A stretch of DNA of 64,000 nucleotides from NCBI RefSeq assembly GCF_000025605.1, contig NC_013894.1:481529-545528 (forward strand). The letters are read 5' to 3'. This document shows, piece after piece, positions 1-8,286 of the stretch. Positions within the stretch are counted from its first letter, which is position 1; each line of letters begins with the position of its first letter. The notes below the pieces were generated by a model. It searched no databases. It was not told the DNA's origin and was given only the letters and a program-made list of their open reading frames with translations. The stretch comes from Thermocrinis albus DSM 14484 (GTDB lineage Bacteria > Aquificota > Aquificia > Aquificales > Aquificaceae). A program made the position numbers and the translations under genes.

Positions 1-1864
1 AATCTACAGAGGTTAAGCGCCTGAAGTAGTTTTCTAAAACAAAGGAGAAGGCAGAAGGTAAACGTGATATATCGCTGACCTTTATAGCTGTTCTGTCAAA
101 GTACTCCTCTATGTAGTTTCTGCTTTGTCCCACTCCCACACCCACAAGGGGATACTCCTTTTTCATGGTGTCTATGATTTTTTTCAGTTCTGTTCCTTTC
201 AAACCTCTCGTAGGTTCTCCGTCTGAAAAGAGGATGAGAACACCCCGACGGTGGGTGGTTTTACAGTAACTACTAAGGTGATCAAAGGCTTTAAGAAGTG
301 CCAGCTCTATGTTGGTGGCACCTCCCACCATGGAGGGTATCTGCATGAACTTACTTCTAAAGTTTCTGTAGTCTTCGTCAAAGTCCTTGAGGGTCATAAC
401 CCTCTCGCTGAAGAGGTCTACAGAGAGGGGCATCCCCATACTGCTGAGGGTCTCTGCCACCAAAAGGAGGGCTTTCATGGCGCTTACCAGTTTTTCCTCC
501 TTCCTCATGGAAGAGGAGACATCTATGACCAGCTTGAAGGCCAACTCTTTCCTCTCCGGTACAACGCGCCTCTGGTAAATCCTACCTCTACCTGTGGGAA
601 CTTCCACCGATAGTTTTTTCAGATTTAACCTCCTTCCCGTATGGTATCTACCCCACCAGTACTCTTCCTCCTTGGGTAAAAGCTTTTCAAACTTCCTTCG
701 GAGGGCCTCCACGTGCGGAAGAACATCCTTCAGCATGAGTCTGTAGCTTCTGTACTCTTCCTCTGTGAGGCCTGTTTCACGCAAAAACTGTTTGTCTTTG
801 TCAGAGAGATCTTTACGAGAATGAGAGGAGGAGGAGAGACTTCTACCGGACCTTTCTTCCTGCCAAGGTTTGAAAAGGAAGGTGAGAAAACCTCTGTGCT
901 CCAGCTCTACCTCCAGGGTTTTGGGAAGGAAGAGTCTTAAGAAGCTTACGTCCCTCTCCAGCATGTTGAGATAAGACATCTGTTTCATGTAGTCCTTCAT
1001 CCAGTCTGGTAAGTTCCTTATGTGTTTTACAAGATCCTTCACCACATCCGAAGGTATTTGGACGGCTTTTAGATCTCTGTTCTTCAGTATGAAGTCCTGA
1101 AGGTGTGGAGGGAGTTTCTTGAGGACATCTGTCATTATACGGCCTCTGTGACCATCCTGTCGGTTTCTGCCTCTTGCCTCTTCCAAAAGGAGATCTACAA
1201 AGTTAAGTTCCTGCGCCTCCTCCAGCAACACCCTGTACTTACCAAAGAACTCCTCCATGAGAACGTCGTAAGCCTGTCCATCCGGTAGGGAGAGGTACTC
1301 CTGCATTGCTCTAGCAAGACTTCTCACCTGTCGTGACACAAGGGGAGACAAAAGGTCTTCTCTACCTGTCCACAAGGCTATAAAACCCAGTGCCATAAGA
1401 TGATGGGGATAAAGATCCTCCAGCTGAGAGAGGATGTGTAGGTACCTCTGCTGGAGATAGGAAGAGGAGTGGGGGTGTCTTTCGGTAATTCTTTTGTCAG
1501 CCTTGAGGGATTCTAAGGGGGCGTAAAGGACTAGGAAGGATGTGGGAGGGTACCCGAAACGGAAGAACTCCCTCTGACCCAATCTCCACAGGTAGAAGTT
1601 GGTTTCTAAGAGGCTCACCTCGTGTCTTATCTCGGTCAGTATTTCCTCTTCACTTTTTCTGGAGAGCTGGTTTATGTCAAAGACGATACCTTCGGGTTTT
1701 CTTACAGCGGGTGGAACCTCCTCTACCTCAGCCCGTGCCCACATTTCCAACAAAGGCAGATGCATAGGATCGTATCCACAGCCCCAGCCCTCGTAGCTGG
1801 GAACGAACTTCATACCGTACTCTTGCTCCAATAGGTGAGACACCACTCGCCATTTTTCTTTCAT
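1..1864 (-). CDS. VWA-domain protein (CoxE/CobT/NorD-like), 3' end outside window
   Basis: This minus-strand frame is open from an ATG at 1864 down to the window edge, giving about 621 residues without a stop. The first ~430 residues are charged and helical and I do not recognise them. A von Willebrand A domain follows. Its metal-binding (MIDAS) residues are visible as VIDVSSSM near residue 448, the Thr of GGATNIEL near 516 and the Asp of FSDGEPTRG near 547. Proteins of this build usually work with a MoxR/CbbQ/NorQ-type AAA+ ATPase to activate or load metal into an enzyme; no such ATPase is in the window, so that role is inference. The gene diverges from the lipoprotein gene at 1887 across only 22 bp. 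The family (CoxE, CobT or NorD/CbbO) cannot be decided from this fragment. Confidence 0.85.
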   Translation of the reverse strand, partial: MKEKWRVVSHLLEQEYGMKFVPSYEGWGCGYDPMHLPLLEMWARAEVEEVPPAVRKPEGIVFDINQLSRKSEEEILTEIRHEVSLLETNFYLWRLGQREFFRFGYPPTSFLVLYAPLESLKADKRITERHPHSSSYLQQRYLHILSQLEDLYPHHLMALGFIALWTGREDLLSPLVSRQVRSLARAMQEYLSLPDGQAYDVLMEEFFGKYRVLLEEAQELNFVDLLLEEARGRNRQDGHRGRIMTDVLKKLPPHLQDFILKNRDLKAVQIPSDVVKDLVKHIRNLPDWMKDYMKQMSYLNMLERDVSFLRLFLPKTLEVELEHRGFLTFLFKPWQEERSGRSLSSSSHSRKDLSDKDKQFLRETGLTEEEYRSYRLMLKDVLPHVEALRRKFEKLLPKEEEYWWGRYHTGRRLNLKKLSVEVPTGRGRIYQRRVVPERKELAFKLVIDVSSSMRKEEKLVSAMKALLLVAETLSSMGMPLSVDLFSERVMTLKDFDEDYRNFRSKFMQIPSMVGGATNIELALLKAFDHLSSYCKTTHRRGVLILFSDGEPTRGLKGTELKKIIDTMKKEYPLVGVGVGQSRNYIEEYFDRTAIKVSDISRLPSAFSFVLENYFRRLTSVD

Positions 1865-1886
1865 CACAGATGTTAAATTTAATTCA

Positions 1887-2849
1887 GTGAAAGGTGTTGT
1901 ATTTCTTCTCTTGACACTGATACCTTGGATCTTCTCATGTACAGGAGATGATACACCTTACATAGCTTTCTTTATATCGGGTGAAGGAAGACAGAGTAAG
2001 GTGGAGGGATTTAAACAGGCTATGAAGGATATGGGCGTGAGTATAAAGTATGACCTATACGATGGTCAAAACAACCTGAGAAAGATAGAGGAAATTGCCC
2101 AGCAGATAGCTCTGCAGGAAAACAGATACCGTCTGGTGGCTGTAGGTGGTAGTCTCGAGGCTTACTACCTTAAGAAGGCAAAGCCCAACTTTTCAAAACC
2201 CATCGTTATCATGGGAGGTACAGCCGTGAAGGTTTGGGGACTGACACAGGACTTCGGTAAACCCACCAACGGTGTGACAGGTGTTGATAACCAGAATGCG
2301 GAGCTTATGGAGAAAAGACTTGAGATATTCAAAAAGTTCTTTCCTCACGTGAAGAAAGCTGTTGTTTTCTGTACGCCAAAGTTTGAAGCCTCTCGTTACG
2401 CCACACGCCTGACGGTAAAAGCTGGTGAGAAGATAGGAATAAAGGTAGTTCCGGTGAGTGTGAGAGATCTGAGAGATCTGGAATACGTTATGGCCAACAT
2501 GAAGAAGGATGGGTTTTCGGCCGTCATAATAACGCCTTGCTTTTACACCGAGAACTTTCTTACCACGTATATTCTTCAGTTAGCCAACTTCTACCAGATA
2601 CCTGTTATGTGTCTCTCTCCGGATCAAGCTGCCAGAGGCTGTCCTGTAGCCTACGGCAGTTCAGGATTTGAGCAAGGTTATCAGGCCGCCCATATAGCGT
2701 TGCGCCTTCTGAGGGGCGATCCTGTGGAATCCGTTCCCTTCGAGAAGGTAAGGACAGTCCATCTCGCTGTCAACATGCGAGCTCTTAGGGAACTAGGCTA
2801 CACCTACGACAGGAAAGCTCTTGATTTTGCCGACATAGTTTACCGGTGA
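1887..2849 (+). CDS. ABC-type substrate-binding lipoprotein (ABC_sub_bind family)
   Basis: This 320-residue protein starts at a GTG. It has a short hydrophobic signal ending in a lipobox (WIFSC, Cys near residue 18), so it should be a lipoprotein facing the periplasm. The rest has the two-lobe periplasmic-binding fold of the ABC_sub_bind/TrpX-like family, with typical stretches such as YIAFFISGEGRQ and KPIVIMGGT. No permease or ATPase lies nearby. Instead its stop codon overlaps the start of a sensor kinase (TGATG at 2847-2851), which suggests that it presents a ligand to the kinase rather than feeding a transporter; that is inference. The ligand cannot be told from the sequence. AT-rich boxes around 1873-1883 lie very close to the start, so the transcript leader may be very short. 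Confidence 0.85.
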   Translation: MKGVVFLLLTLIPWIFSCTGDDTPYIAFFISGEGRQSKVEGFKQAMKDMGVSIKYDLYDGQNNLRKIEEIAQQIALQENRYRLVAVGGSLEAYYLKKAKPNFSKPIVIMGGTAVKVWGLTQDFGKPTNGVTGVDNQNAELMEKRLEIFKKFFPHVKKAVVFCTPKFEASRYATRLTVKAGEKIGIKVVPVSVRDLRDLEYVMANMKKDGFSAVIITPCFYTENFLTTYILQLANFYQIPVMCLSPDQAARGCPVAYGSSGFEQGYQAAHIALRLLRGDPVESVPFEKVRTVHLAVNMRALRELGYTYDRKALDFADIVYR

Positions 2850-4768
2850 TGAGTGTAAGGAAGAAAGTTCTCTTTACGGTAGTGGTTCTACTCCTACTAC
2901 AGCTTTTATCTCTTTTTCTGCACTACTTTATGCTACGCTCTTACCTAATAGACAGGTGGAGGGAAGAGGCCAGTGCGGTGGCAGGCAGTCTGGCCAGTCA
3001 CGTGGCTGTTAGGATAAAAGATGACATCGACAAGGCTAGGAGAACGGTAGAGTTATACAGTAGTCTACCCTTGGAAGCTCTCATGTGGAAGATAACCTCG
3101 GAAGTGGTTCACGTTAAGAGGGTGGATTATATGGACAGTGGTGGTAGGTACTTAAAGAGTGTTAGCAGGTTCCACAATGTGCCACGTTACGTGGGAAGCA
3201 TCGGTGTAGCCTTAAGGGAAGAACAGGTGGGTGAAGTTAGGGACGAGTACGGGGAGACCTATCTTGTATACAAGCTCCCCGATATGAGGGAAAATGTGCA
3301 CAGAGGTTTCTTTCTTCTTTACCTGAGTCTGAAGGATCTTCTGTGGGATGTCCTTTCCACAGGCTATCCGGGAAAGATAGGGATAGTGTTGAAGGACAGT
3401 AGGGGATCGCCTACAGTGGAACTAAGTGGGTCTCATGTTCCCAGTCCTTTTACAGTATCTTACCCGGTGAGAGGATATCCGTACCATCTGGAACTTTTCT
3501 GGAAAAGAGAGGATGTCCTTGCTCCAGCGGATAAGTTTCTGCAAAGTGCTGGTATATTTGGCGTGACCACTACGGCTTTTTTACTGTTCATCTTATTCCT
3601 TGTAGTGTACAGGACCTTTAGACCTCTTGAAGTTCTTACACAGGAGGTGATCAACTACAGTGGTAGTTTCACCCGTAAGGGTGTCGATGAGCTAGATATC
3701 CTTTCCCGTGCTTTCGAAAATCTCCTGAAGGGTGTGGAACGTGAGAAAGAAACTTACAGGAAGTTGTGGCAGGAGATAGGTGATGGGATGCTTCTGGTAA
3801 GGGACGATGGTACGGTGGCTATGGTGAACGCTCAGCTGGAGATGAGGTTTGGTGTAAAAGGCGAAGAGATGGTGGGGATGGAAGTCTCTCGGATATTTCC
3901 AGGACTGAACCCCAAGGTTAACACCTTTATTTCTGAAACGGATATGCTGGTTAAGGGTAAAAGGTACACGGTGAGTCTCAGGATATTCCCTGTTTCTCTA
4001 GAGGACGGCGTCTATCACCTTATACACATAAAGGACCTCACCCTCCAAAAGGAAATGGAGTACGTACTCTCCAGACATGTACGCCTAAACATAGCTGGTG
4101 AGATAGCTGTTTCTATAGCTCATCAACTCAACAACCCTCTTGCCTCAATACTAGCTTCCGCGGAGGTACTCATGAGCCGTTTGCAGGACGACACCCTAAA
4201 GCCCTTAGTCCAGAGGATAGTGGACAACACGGCGAGAGCATCCCAGACAGTGAGGAAGCTTCTGGATATCTCTGGAAGTAAAGACGGTTCTCCCAGTAAG
4301 GTAAATCCAGCAACCCTCACGGAAGGTGTAGTGGACATGATGCTGTACAAAGCCAGGAAGAAAGGTGTAAAACTAGAGTACGTGAACTTCCTTAAGGAAA
4401 ACATCACCCTGTTCTGCTATCCGTGGAAGCTAGAACAGATACTTATGAACTTGGTGGATAACGCCATAGATGAAACACCTCAGGGTGGGTATGTGCGGGT
4501 AACCTTAGAAGAGGTGAGAGGAGGTCTTGTGTGGAGTGTGAAGGATTCAGGAAAGGGTGTGAGGGAAGATATCCTGGATAGGATCTTCGAACCCTTCTTT
4601 ACCACAAAGGTAGAGGGCTATGGGCTAGGTCTTTCCATCGTCAAGAGGTTTGTGGAAGATATGGGCGGGAGAGTGGAGGTCATCAACCACCCCGATGGTG
4701 CTGAGTTTAGAGTTATTCTGAGATTGGGGGAAGGATATAGCCATGAGAGTTCTGTTGGTGGAAGATGA
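2849..4768 (+). CDS. membrane sensor histidine kinase with PAS domain
   Basis: A 639-residue two-component kinase. The order is: TM helix (~7-29), a periplasmic sensor region of about 200 residues, TM helix (~231-254), a linker/HAMP-like part, a PAS domain (from GDGMLLVRDDGTV, ~308), an H-box (AHQLNNPLAS, phospho-acceptor His ~424), an N-box (LMNLVDNAIDET) and G-boxes (DSGKGV, GYGLGLSIVKRF). The ATG at 2849 overlaps the stop of the lipoprotein gene; a GTG at 2846 is an alternative start. Its 3' end overlaps the next gene, an NtrC-type regulator, by 26 nt, so the pair is translated together and is almost certainly a cognate pair. The signal is probably periplasmic, perhaps the ligand of the preceding lipoprotein. 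Confidence 0.92.
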   Translation: MSVRKKVLFTVVVLLLLQLLSLFLHYFMLRSYLIDRWREEASAVAGSLASHVAVRIKDDIDKARRTVELYSSLPLEALMWKITSEVVHVKRVDYMDSGGRYLKSVSRFHNVPRYVGSIGVALREEQVGEVRDEYGETYLVYKLPDMRENVHRGFFLLYLSLKDLLWDVLSTGYPGKIGIVLKDSRGSPTVELSGSHVPSPFTVSYPVRGYPYHLELFWKREDVLAPADKFLQSAGIFGVTTTAFLLFILFLVVYRTFRPLEVLTQEVINYSGSFTRKGVDELDILSRAFENLLKGVEREKETYRKLWQEIGDGMLLVRDDGTVAMVNAQLEMRFGVKGEEMVGMEVSRIFPGLNPKVNTFISETDMLVKGKRYTVSLRIFPVSLEDGVYHLIHIKDLTLQKEMEYVLSRHVRLNIAGEIAVSIAHQLNNPLASILASAEVLMSRLQDDTLKPLVQRIVDNTARASQTVRKLLDISGSKDGSPSKVNPATLTEGVVDMMLYKARKKGVKLEYVNFLKENITLFCYPWKLEQILMNLVDNAIDETPQGGYVRVTLEEVRGGLVWSVKDSGKGVREDILDRIFEPFFTTKVEGYGLGLSIVKRFVEDMGGRVEVINHPDGAEFRVILRLGEGYSHESSVGGR

Positions 4769-6047
4769 GGTAGATCTCGGTAGTGTTCTGGTGGAGTACC
4801 TGACGGAAAGAGGTGCCAGTGTAGTGTGGGTGCAGAGGGGTGGTGAAGCTTTGAAGACTGTGCAGACAGAGAGTTTTGATGTGGTGCTTTTGGACCTGTT
4901 CCTTCCAGATATGGATGGTATGGAACTTCTCAAAGAGTTGAGGGAGAGCGCACCTCTCACGGAAGTAGTCATACTGACTGGTCATGGAACGGTTAGGACC
5001 GCTGTGAGTGCCGTTAAGATGGGTGCTTTTGATTTTCTCACAAAACCTTGCAGTCTGGAAGAGGTGTTTTTGGCCCTGAAGAGAGCTGAGGAGTATGCCT
5101 CTCTAAAACGAGAGAGTCTACTTATGAGGAGAGAGAGGGAGGATTCTCTCAGAGGTCTTGTCTTTGAGAGTGAAGCCATGAAGAAAGTACTTGATATGGT
5201 GAAGAAGATAACTTGCAGCGACTGTAATGTTCTCATAACTGGAGAAACAGGAACGGGTAAGGAGGTAGTGGCCAGACTTATACATCACATGAGTGACAGA
5301 AGAGACAAACCCTTCGTGGTGGTTAACGTGCCATCCATCCCAAAAGATCTTCTGGAGGCAGAGATCTTCGGTTACGAGAAGGGAGCTTTTACTGGGGCCA
5401 ACCAGTCCAGAGAAGGTTTCTGGGAACTGGCCAAGGGTGGTGTGATATTTCTTGATGAAATATCGGAGATAGATATCCCACTACAGGCTAAGCTGTTGAG
5501 AGTTATAGAGACAAAGAGGTTCTACCGGGTAGGTGGTAGGAGGGAGATACACAGCGATGTCAGGGTCATAGCAGCCACCAACAGGGACCTTAGGGATATG
5601 GTGAAGAAGGGTCTCTTCAGAGAGGATCTGTACTATCGCCTGAACACTGTAGAGATTCGTATACCTCCCTTACGGGAGAGAAGGGAAGATATCCTGCCAC
5701 TGGCCCATCTCTTTCTGAAAGAGTTCTCCGTCAAGTATTCTAAGCATGTGGAAGGATTCACGGAGGAAGCCAAGAGAAAACTTCTCTCCTACCATTACCC
5801 CGGAAATGTAAGGGAACTGAGAAACATAGTGGAGAGGGCCGTCCTCTTCGCAGAGAGCAACATAATAGAGGAAGATGATATTTATATAACCACCGAAGAA
5901 GAGTGGAAATCCTTAAGGGAACTGGAGAAGAAGAAAATAGAAGAAGCATTAATAGCCTGCGGCTATAACAAAAAGAAGGCTGCCGAACTTCTGGGAATTC
6001 CTTTACGCACCTTCTACAGAAAGCTGGAGAGGTACGGTCTTATCTAA
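4743..6047 (+). CDS. NtrC-family sigma-54-dependent response regulator
   Basis: 434 residues in three domains. The receiver has its phospho-acceptor Asp near residue 50 (VVLLDLFLPDMDG) and a conserved Lys near 100 (TKPCS). The AAA+ domain has a Walker A (TGETGTGKE, ~165) and the sigma-54-contacting GAFTGA loop (~213). A Fis-type helix-turn-helix closes the protein (KKKAAELLGIPLRTFYRKL, ~409-428). The intact GAFTGA loop shows that it can activate sigma-54 RNA polymerase. It overlaps the kinase gene by 26 nt. Two near-identical 14-bp repeats and a -24/-12 promoter follow directly downstream, so the adjacent DsrE-like/porin pair is the obvious target. Confidence 0.95.
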   Translation: MRVLLVEDEVDLGSVLVEYLTERGASVVWVQRGGEALKTVQTESFDVVLLDLFLPDMDGMELLKELRESAPLTEVVILTGHGTVRTAVSAVKMGAFDFLTKPCSLEEVFLALKRAEEYASLKRESLLMRREREDSLRGLVFESEAMKKVLDMVKKITCSDCNVLITGETGTGKEVVARLIHHMSDRRDKPFVVVNVPSIPKDLLEAEIFGYEKGAFTGANQSREGFWELAKGGVIFLDEISEIDIPLQAKLLRVIETKRFYRVGGRREIHSDVRVIAATNRDLRDMVKKGLFREDLYYRLNTVEIRIPPLRERREDILPLAHLFLKEFSVKYSKHVEGFTEEAKRKLLSYHYPGNVRELRNIVERAVLFAESNIIEEDDIYITTEEEWKSLRELEKKKIEEALIACGYNKKKAAELLGIPLRTFYRKLERYGLI

Positions 6048-6080
6048 TTGCCAAACTGACAACACCTTGCCATAGTGACA
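6048..6080 (+). promoter_or_regulatory. tandem upstream activator sites for the NtrC-type regulator (predicted)
   Basis: Two 14-bp direct repeats, TTGCCAAACTGACA at 6048-6061 and TTGCCATAGTGACA at 6067-6080, agree at 12 of 14 positions. Their spacing is 19 bp, about two helical turns. Each is also an imperfect dyad of the form TTGCCA-N3-TGACA(A/C). They lie about 75-95 bp before the start predicted from the -24/-12 promoter at 6126-6140, the usual place for binding sites of bacterial enhancer-binding proteins. Binding by the product of 4743-6047 is inference. Confidence 0.6.
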
Positions 6081-6125
6081 CACATACTCCACGAGGAAAT
6101 TTAGGACTTACCACCTTTTTAGGTA

Positions 6126-6140
6126 GGCATCTTGTTTGCA
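6126..6140 (+). promoter_or_regulatory. sigma-54 (-24/-12) promoter
   Basis: The segment AGGCATCTTGTTTGCA contains GG at 6126-6127 and GC at 6138-6139, separated by exactly 10 bp. The -12 box is TTGCA and the -24 box GGCAT, close to the consensus TGGCAC-N5-TTGCA. Transcription should start near 6150. A purine-rich ribosome-binding site (GGAGGAGGT, 6152-6160) leads to the ATG at 6166. The location directly after an NtrC-type regulator gene strengthens the call. Confidence 0.75.
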
Positions 6141-6165
6141 AAAGATGGGGTGGAGGAGGTAAATC

Positions 6166-6672
6166 ATGGACCGGAGAAGCTTCTTCAAGTGGGCTGGTCT
6201 TATAGGTTCTCTACCTTTGGTGGGACGGATGGCTGGTGCCGCACCTCCAAGAGTAAAGATGGAGGATATCAAGAAAGAAACACCCATAGCAGTGGTGTAT
6301 CACTGTGACTTTCCACAGGAGGCACGTTTTAAGGCTATGCTGGGTAACATAAGGAACCACCTATCCGTGTACGACAACGATCCGCTGCGCATAAAGATCG
6401 TGGTGGTGGCTCACGGGCCAGGTGTAAAGTTCTTCATGAAGGATCTGACCGGTAGTCCTTGGGAGAGCGAGCCTATAGATGTGAAGGGCATATACCAACA
6501 AGAGAAGGATCTGACCGCTTATGGAGTAGAGTACTATATATGCAACATAACTCTCACCCGCCTTAGACTAGATGCTAACAAGCTACACGAGTTCTGCAAG
6601 ATAGTACCCTCAGGAGTTGGTGCCATAGGAGATCTGCAAGCTAAAGGCTACGCTTACATAAAAGTTCAGTAG
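6166..6672 (+). CDS. Tat-exported DsrE-like protein
   Basis: 168 residues. The N-terminus carries a twin-arginine signal (DRRSFFKW, then a hydrophobic run ending around GAA). The mature part resembles DsrE/DsrF-like proteins, with a beta-strand/Cys pattern VVYHCDF and YYICNITLTRL. Related DsrE proteins carry or relay sulfur in sulfur oxidation, and exported versions are common in sulfur-oxidising bacteria. Here it is the first gene behind the sigma-54 promoter, with a good ribosome-binding site, and is followed 11 nt later by a porin, so both should be induced together. Its exact substrate is unknown; several Cys residues could be involved. Confidence 0.75.
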   Translation: MDRRSFFKWAGLIGSLPLVGRMAGAAPPRVKMEDIKKETPIAVVYHCDFPQEARFKAMLGNIRNHLSVYDNDPLRIKIVVVAHGPGVKFFMKDLTGSPWESEPIDVKGIYQQEKDLTAYGVEYYICNITLTRLRLDANKLHEFCKIVPSGVGAIGDLQAKGYAYIKVQ

Positions 6673-6683
6673 GAGGTCATAGC

Positions 6684-8267
6684 ATGAAGAAGATAGCCTG
6701 GAGCTGTTTTCTGGCTACAGCCCTCTTCTCATCGCCCATGGCCTTCGCCATAAGGATCTCTGGTCCAGCGGAGGAGCAGTATATGGATGTGAACGTACTT
6801 ATGCAGTTATGGTTCCGTCATCAGGACATAAGCGATTCTAACAGACCTAACTTCGTTAACGCCAGCGACAGGGACGATGTCTTCTTCAGAAGGGTTAGAC
6901 TTAGATTCTTCGGAAGTGTCAATCCGTGGTTCAAGTTCAACTTCGTCCTAAGGGACAACGACTTTGGAAGAGATCCTTACGATGCCCCCTTTGGAGGACA
7001 ACCAACTCATTCAAAACGCCAAAGCAACCGTAACACCGGCTATATTCACGAACTTGACGCTATCCTCGCTCTTGATAAGATGACGGACACACGCGGTTTC
7101 ACAGTAGACCTTCACTTAGGCTATCCCAGAGTTCCCTTAGGAAGAGAACAGTTCCAAAGGGCTTATGACAACATCGATCTCGATAGAACCAACGCCACCT
7201 TAAGGTGGACTCATCTGGCTACAGGTGACGTAACGGGCAGAGCCTTCGGAGGATACTTACACGTGAGAACTGGTACCGAAGGTAAAGGTTACCGGAAGGT
7301 GACCTTCGACGGTTTTGTGGGTGCCTTCGGTGGCTATAAGAACGTAAAGAATCCATGGGATGACACAGTGGTAGGTGTTTCCGCAAACACACCTCTGTGT
7401 GGGTTTACAGTCCCTAACCCCGCTATAGGGACATGTCTCTCCCGAGTCAGAGGCAACAGCTCCAACAACCTTCTTTACACCTTCAGGGCTACCCTAGCCT
7501 TCGGTGATCCAGAAGGTAGGCCGGCCATATACAACTGGCTTTACAGGGACACGTACCTTGGGAAGAGAAAGGGAATAACCATCGGAGTATCCTATGCCTT
7601 TCAAAACAAGATAAGCCAGCATATTCTAACAGATACCCAAGGAATACAACCGGGTTTTCTAGGTAACGGTTCTCCTTACAACGGTGCTGGAACGGTAAAC
7701 GTGAGAATACCCTACCTTCTGCTACCTAACCCCATAGGAACGAACAGTGTTACTGTAAGTAACGCGCTCCTTAACAACAAAGTGGATATGAAATTTTACG
7801 GTGCGGACATAGCATGGCACCATGGACCTGTATCCTTCGTAGCAGAAGTTGGACAGGTGAAGTTCAGCAAACTCCTCCTTACGGACGGTGCCAACAACCT
7901 GTATCCCGGAAGAAGTATAAAGAACGACTTTTGGCTTGTTAAAGCTGGCTACATGATAAACCCTAATGCGGTGCATAAGTTTGAACCTTACATCAGCTAC
8001 TCAGAGTACAAACCTCAGATAGTTCAGGTAGGTAACGGCGCAAACGCGAGACTGTATGGAGACGCCACCAACTTCGTAGGTCCAAACCAACTGACTGGTG
8101 GCACAGATAGATCCAGTTTGGGTAAGATAAAGCAGCTTGGTATAGGAATAAACTACTATTACAGAAACGAGAACTTTAGATGGACTCTCGAGTACACAAG
8201 ATTTAGTGAACAGAGAAACAGCATAGATAACAACGCGCTTACCCTCCAGTTTCAGTGGATATTCTGA
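6684..8267 (+). CDS. outer-membrane porin
   Basis: 527 residues with a Sec signal peptide (~1-22, ending PMAFA). Alternating aromatic/polar strands and a C-terminal aromatic end (FQWIF) are typical of outer-membrane beta-barrels. It resembles the large phosphate-selective-type/anion porins common in Aquificae and Proteobacteria; the early segment with NPWFKFNFVLRD is typical. It follows the DsrE-like gene by 11 nt with its own ribosome-binding site (AGGAGGT), so it belongs to the sigma-54-controlled unit. What passes through it cannot be told from the sequence; the neighbour hints at a sulfur or other inorganic anion. Confidence 0.8.
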   Translation: MKKIAWSCFLATALFSSPMAFAIRISGPAEEQYMDVNVLMQLWFRHQDISDSNRPNFVNASDRDDVFFRRVRLRFFGSVNPWFKFNFVLRDNDFGRDPYDAPFGGQPTHSKRQSNRNTGYIHELDAILALDKMTDTRGFTVDLHLGYPRVPLGREQFQRAYDNIDLDRTNATLRWTHLATGDVTGRAFGGYLHVRTGTEGKGYRKVTFDGFVGAFGGYKNVKNPWDDTVVGVSANTPLCGFTVPNPAIGTCLSRVRGNSSNNLLYTFRATLAFGDPEGRPAIYNWLYRDTYLGKRKGITIGVSYAFQNKISQHILTDTQGIQPGFLGNGSPYNGAGTVNVRIPYLLLPNPIGTNSVTVSNALLNNKVDMKFYGADIAWHHGPVSFVAEVGQVKFSKLLLTDGANNLYPGRSIKNDFWLVKAGYMINPNAVHKFEPYISYSEYKPQIVQVGNGANARLYGDATNFVGPNQLTGGTDRSSLGKIKQLGIGINYYYRNENFRWTLEYTRFSEQRNSIDNNALTLQFQWIF

Positions 8268-8286
8268 GCCAGGGCTCAGCCCCCGC

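Noticed and set aside
251-1834. Short plus-strand open frames in the first 1.8 kb
   Set aside because: The whole stretch is covered by one continuous minus-strand VWA protein that runs off the window edge; the plus-strand frames are shadows.
8265-8278. Inverted repeat TGAGCCAGGGCTCA between the porin gene and ppx as terminator
   Set aside because: The stem is only 5-6 bp with a 2-4 nt loop, overlaps the stop codon and has no T-run on either strand. It may help ending transcription but I cannot support the call.
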